NCBI RefSeq assembly: GCF_025145285.1
Contig: NZ_CP102251.1
Span: forward strand, 3,805,543-3,869,542
Direction: 5' to 3'
Source of the DNA: Alistipes onderdonkii
GTDB lineage: Bacteria > Bacteroidota > Bacteroidia > Bacteroidales > Rikenellaceae
DNA: 64,000 nt
In this document: positions 62,032-64,000 of the stretch, piece after piece
How positions within the stretch are numbered: the first letter of the stretch is position 1
Layout: every line of letters begins with the position of its first letter
The notes under the pieces: generated by a model
Told to the model about the DNA's origin: nothing
Databases searched by the model: none
The model's input: the letters and a program-made list of their open reading frames with translations, nothing else
Position numbers and translations under genes: made by a program

Positions 62032-63774
62032 CTACTCCAGCTTGAGGTCTTTCTTGATGCCTTCGATCTTGGCGTCGAGCTCGGCCTGCACCCGGTCGAA
62101 ATCGGCAACCGACGCCAGGGGAGCCTTCACACCGAAATAGAACTTGATCTTAGGCTCCGTGCCCGACGGACGCACCGACACGGCCGTGCCGTCCTCGGTG
62201 AACCACTGGAGCACGTTGCTGCGATCCTGCACGATGGGGGTCATGGCGCCGCTCTTCACGTCGGTCGTTTCGAGCGTAAGAAAATCGTTGATCTTCACGA
62301 CGGGCGATCCCAGGATCGTCTTGGGCGGGTTCGCGCGGAATTCGACCATCATCTTCTGGATCAGTTCGGCCCCCTCCTTGCCCTTGCGGACGACCGACAC
62401 GAGTCCCTCGCGGTAGAAACCGTATTTCACGTAAAGCTCCTGCAGCCACTCGTAGAGCGTCAGACCCATCGTATCCATGGCCCATGCGGCGGCTTCGGCA
62501 GCCAGCGAGCAGGCCGACACGGCATCCTTGTCACGCACGTAATCGCCGGCAAGGTAGCCGAACGACTCTTCGCCGCCGCCGATATACTTGGCCTTGCCCT
62601 CGTTCTCACGGATGATCTTGGCGATATACTTGAATCCCGTGAGACAGTCGTAGCATTTCACCTTGAAATGGTCGGCCACGGCATTGGCCATCTGCGAGGT
62701 GACGATGGTCTTCACGACGTACTGGTTCCCGTCCAGCTCGCCGCGCTCGGCCCAGCGGGTCAGTTGGTAGCTCATCAGCAGCACCAACGTCTGGTTGCCG
62801 TTCAGCAGCACGTACTCGCCCTTCTTGTTGCGCAGCGCGACGCCGATACGGTCGGAGTCGGGGTCGGTAGCCAGGACGAGGTCGGCCCCCTCCCTGGCCG
62901 CGAGGTCGATGGCCATCGACATGGTCTTGCGCTCCTCGGGGTTGGGCGACTCGACGGTGGGGAAGTTCCCGTCGATGACGGCCTGCTCCTTCACCATGAT
63001 GATGTTCGTGAAGCCGAATTTACGCAACGACGCGGGCACCAGGCGGACGCCTGCGCCGTGCATCGGGGAGTAGACGATCTTCATGTCGCGGTGCTTCTTC
63101 ACGCTTTCGGGCGAGAGCGACAATTCGTGCACCTTATTTAAATAGATCTCGTCGAATTTCTCGTCGAGGATCGTGATGTTTTCGGGATTCTTACCCGTGA
63201 GTATCATGTCCACGTCGGTGATCTTCTCCACCTCGGCGATGATATTCTTGTCGTGCGGCTCGGTGACCTGCGCGCCGTCCGTCCAGTAGGCCTTGTAACC
63301 GTTGTACTCTTTGGGGTTGTGCGAGGCGGTCACGACCACGCCCGAATGGCATTTCAGCTCGCGGATGGCGAAGCTCAGTTCGGGCGTCGGGCGCAGCGAA
63401 TCGAACAGGAAAACGGTGAATCCGTTCGAGGCGAAAATATCGGCCACATGCTCGGCGAACATGCGTGAATTATTGCGGCTGTCGTGGCCGATCGCAACCC
63501 GGATCTGCTCGCCCGCGAAGTTCTTCTTGAGATAGTTCGAAAGCCCCTGTGTAGCAGCCCCCACCGTGTAGACGTTCATGCGGTTGGTACCCACGCCCAT
63601 GATGCCGCGCAAGCCGCCCGTACCGAATTCGAGGTCTTTGTAGAAACTCTCGGTGAGTTCTTTCATATCATTATCAATCAGGTATTTAACCTGCTTCTTG
63701 GTAGCTTCGTCGTAGTGGCCGTCAAGCCATGCCTGCGCTTTTTTCAGCACCAATTGTTCCAGTTCGTTAGCCAT
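62032..63774 (-). CDS. Phospho-sugar mutase (phosphoglucomutase/phosphomannomutase)
   Basis: Protein of 580 aa of the alpha-D-phosphohexomutase superfamily, the long PgcA/PGM2-like branch. It moves phosphate between C6 and C1 of glucose (or mannose). The phosphoserine Ser151 is in VVTASHNPKEYNGYK, the Mg loop is ATDPDSDRIGV, and the substrate loops GGGEESFGY and RPSGTEPKIKFY are present. Start ATG 63774 gives MANELEQLVLKKAQAWL; the open frame extends upstream through the promoter and is rejected. Monocistronic, with its own promoter and terminator. Confidence 0.94.
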   Translation of the reverse strand: MANELEQLVLKKAQAWLDGHYDEATKKQVKYLIDNDMKELTESFYKDLEFGTGGLRGIMGVGTNRMNVYTVGAATQGLSNYLKKNFAGEQIRVAIGHDSRNNSRMFAEHVADIFASNGFTVFLFDSLRPTPELSFAIRELKCHSGVVVTASHNPKEYNGYKAYWTDGAQVTEPHDKNIIAEVEKITDVDMILTGKNPENITILDEKFDEIYLNKVHELSLSPESVKKHRDMKIVYSPMHGAGVRLVPASLRKFGFTNIIMVKEQAVIDGNFPTVESPNPEERKTMSMAIDLAAREGADLVLATDPDSDRIGVALRNKKGEYVLLNGNQTLVLLMSYQLTRWAERGELDGNQYVVKTIVTSQMANAVADHFKVKCYDCLTGFKYIAKIIRENEGKAKYIGGGEESFGYLAGDYVRDKDAVSACSLAAEAAAWAMDTMGLTLYEWLQELYVKYGFYREGLVSVVRKGKEGAELIQKMMVEFRANPPKTILGSPVVKINDFLTLETTDVKSGAMTPIVQDRSNVLQWFTEDGTAVSVRPSGTEPKIKFYFGVKAPLASVADFDRVQAELDAKIEGIKKDLKLE

Positions 63775-63830
63775 AAGTTTATTGGTTTTATTTATAATTT
63801 GATTATAGGACTGCCTAAAAAATTGATATG

Positions 63831-63862
63831 CAAATATACGAAATTTATTTCTATTATTCAAT
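63831..63862 (-). promoter_or_regulatory. Promoter of the phospho-sugar mutase gene
   Basis: On the minus strand: ATTG (63862-63859), 20 bases, TATATTTG (63838-63831). The -7 box is perfect. Beyond it, 63863-64000 is AT-rich with no gene seen; CAACTTTG near 63972 may be part of a plus-strand promoter for a gene outside the window. Confidence 0.7.
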
Positions 63863-64000
63863 ATCAGGGAGTTAAAATTGGATGTCCGGAAACCGTTGTT
63901 TTTCTATATATAAAAAAAGTGAAAATACAACACCTTTTCGGAAATCTTTTTGCAAAATTATTCACAACTTTGTCACATCAAAAACAGTGCAACCCTTATC

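Overview
The window is about 64 kb of GC-rich chromosome from a gut-type member of the Bacteroidota. Evidence for this: a SusC/SusD polysaccharide-utilisation locus with FecR and ECF sigma regulators, lipoprotein-rich accessory genes, a ferredoxin-dependent 2-oxoacid oxidoreductase, a lysine-type SerA, and promoters of the Bacteroidota form TTTG-N19/20-TAnnTTTG. The high GC content and the gene set look like Alistipes (Rikenellaceae). That assignment is an inference, not something the sequence proves. I saw no rRNA, tRNA, CRISPR array, insertion sequence, integrase or prophage.

Layout. 1-8.5 kb: the end of fmt; a secreted endonuclease/exonuclease/phosphatase-fold protein; a four-gene cassette (AraB-type ribulokinase, MFS transporter, FAD oxidoreductase, histidine acid phosphatase); a peroxiredoxin. 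8.9-15.8 kb, minus strand: a four-subunit 2-oxoacid:ferredoxin oxidoreductase, a DUF805 protein, and the serine cluster serC-serA-DUF1015. 16-21 kb, plus strand: yicC-gmk-nadD-ddl-DUF3109-M23 peptidase, tightly packed with overlapping starts and stops. 21-27 kb: proC and a PLP-binding YggS protein, a propeller-like lipoprotein, a C69 dipeptidase and a dihydrolipoyl dehydrogenase.

27.6-39.6 kb is the main accessory block. It is a SusC/SusD locus on the minus strand with a catalytic EndoH/EndoF1-type GH18 enzyme, two GH18-like lipoproteins with degraded active sites, and a DUF1735-LamG lipoprotein. A FecR anti-sigma gene and a divergent ECF sigma gene follow. The set predicts surface capture and endo-cleavage of N-glycans (probably high-mannose), but no exo-mannosidase is present here. 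A TPR histidine kinase lies next to it.

41.7-57.3 kb is mostly housekeeping: truA, aspA, dapB, lepB, yigZ, uvrA, an M16 peptidase, a DJ-1/PfpI protein, an O-methyltransferase, two DUF3857/transglutaminase proteins and a MazG-type pyrophosphohydrolase. Two repeat-rich non-coding stretches stand out, at 44.3-44.8 kb and 57.3-58.2 kb.

58.2-61.9 kb holds a BlaI/M56 signalling pair and a secreted protein. Both transcription units carry two copies of the same 16-bp operator (wACTA-N6-TAGTw), one of them set exactly between the -33 and -7 boxes. The M56 protein has a long periplasmic tail that looks like repeated ExbD-type modules, and the third gene product ends in degenerate TonB-plug-like motifs. 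This is the best candidate here for a little-described system. The window ends with a phosphoglucomutase/phosphomannomutase gene and its promoter.
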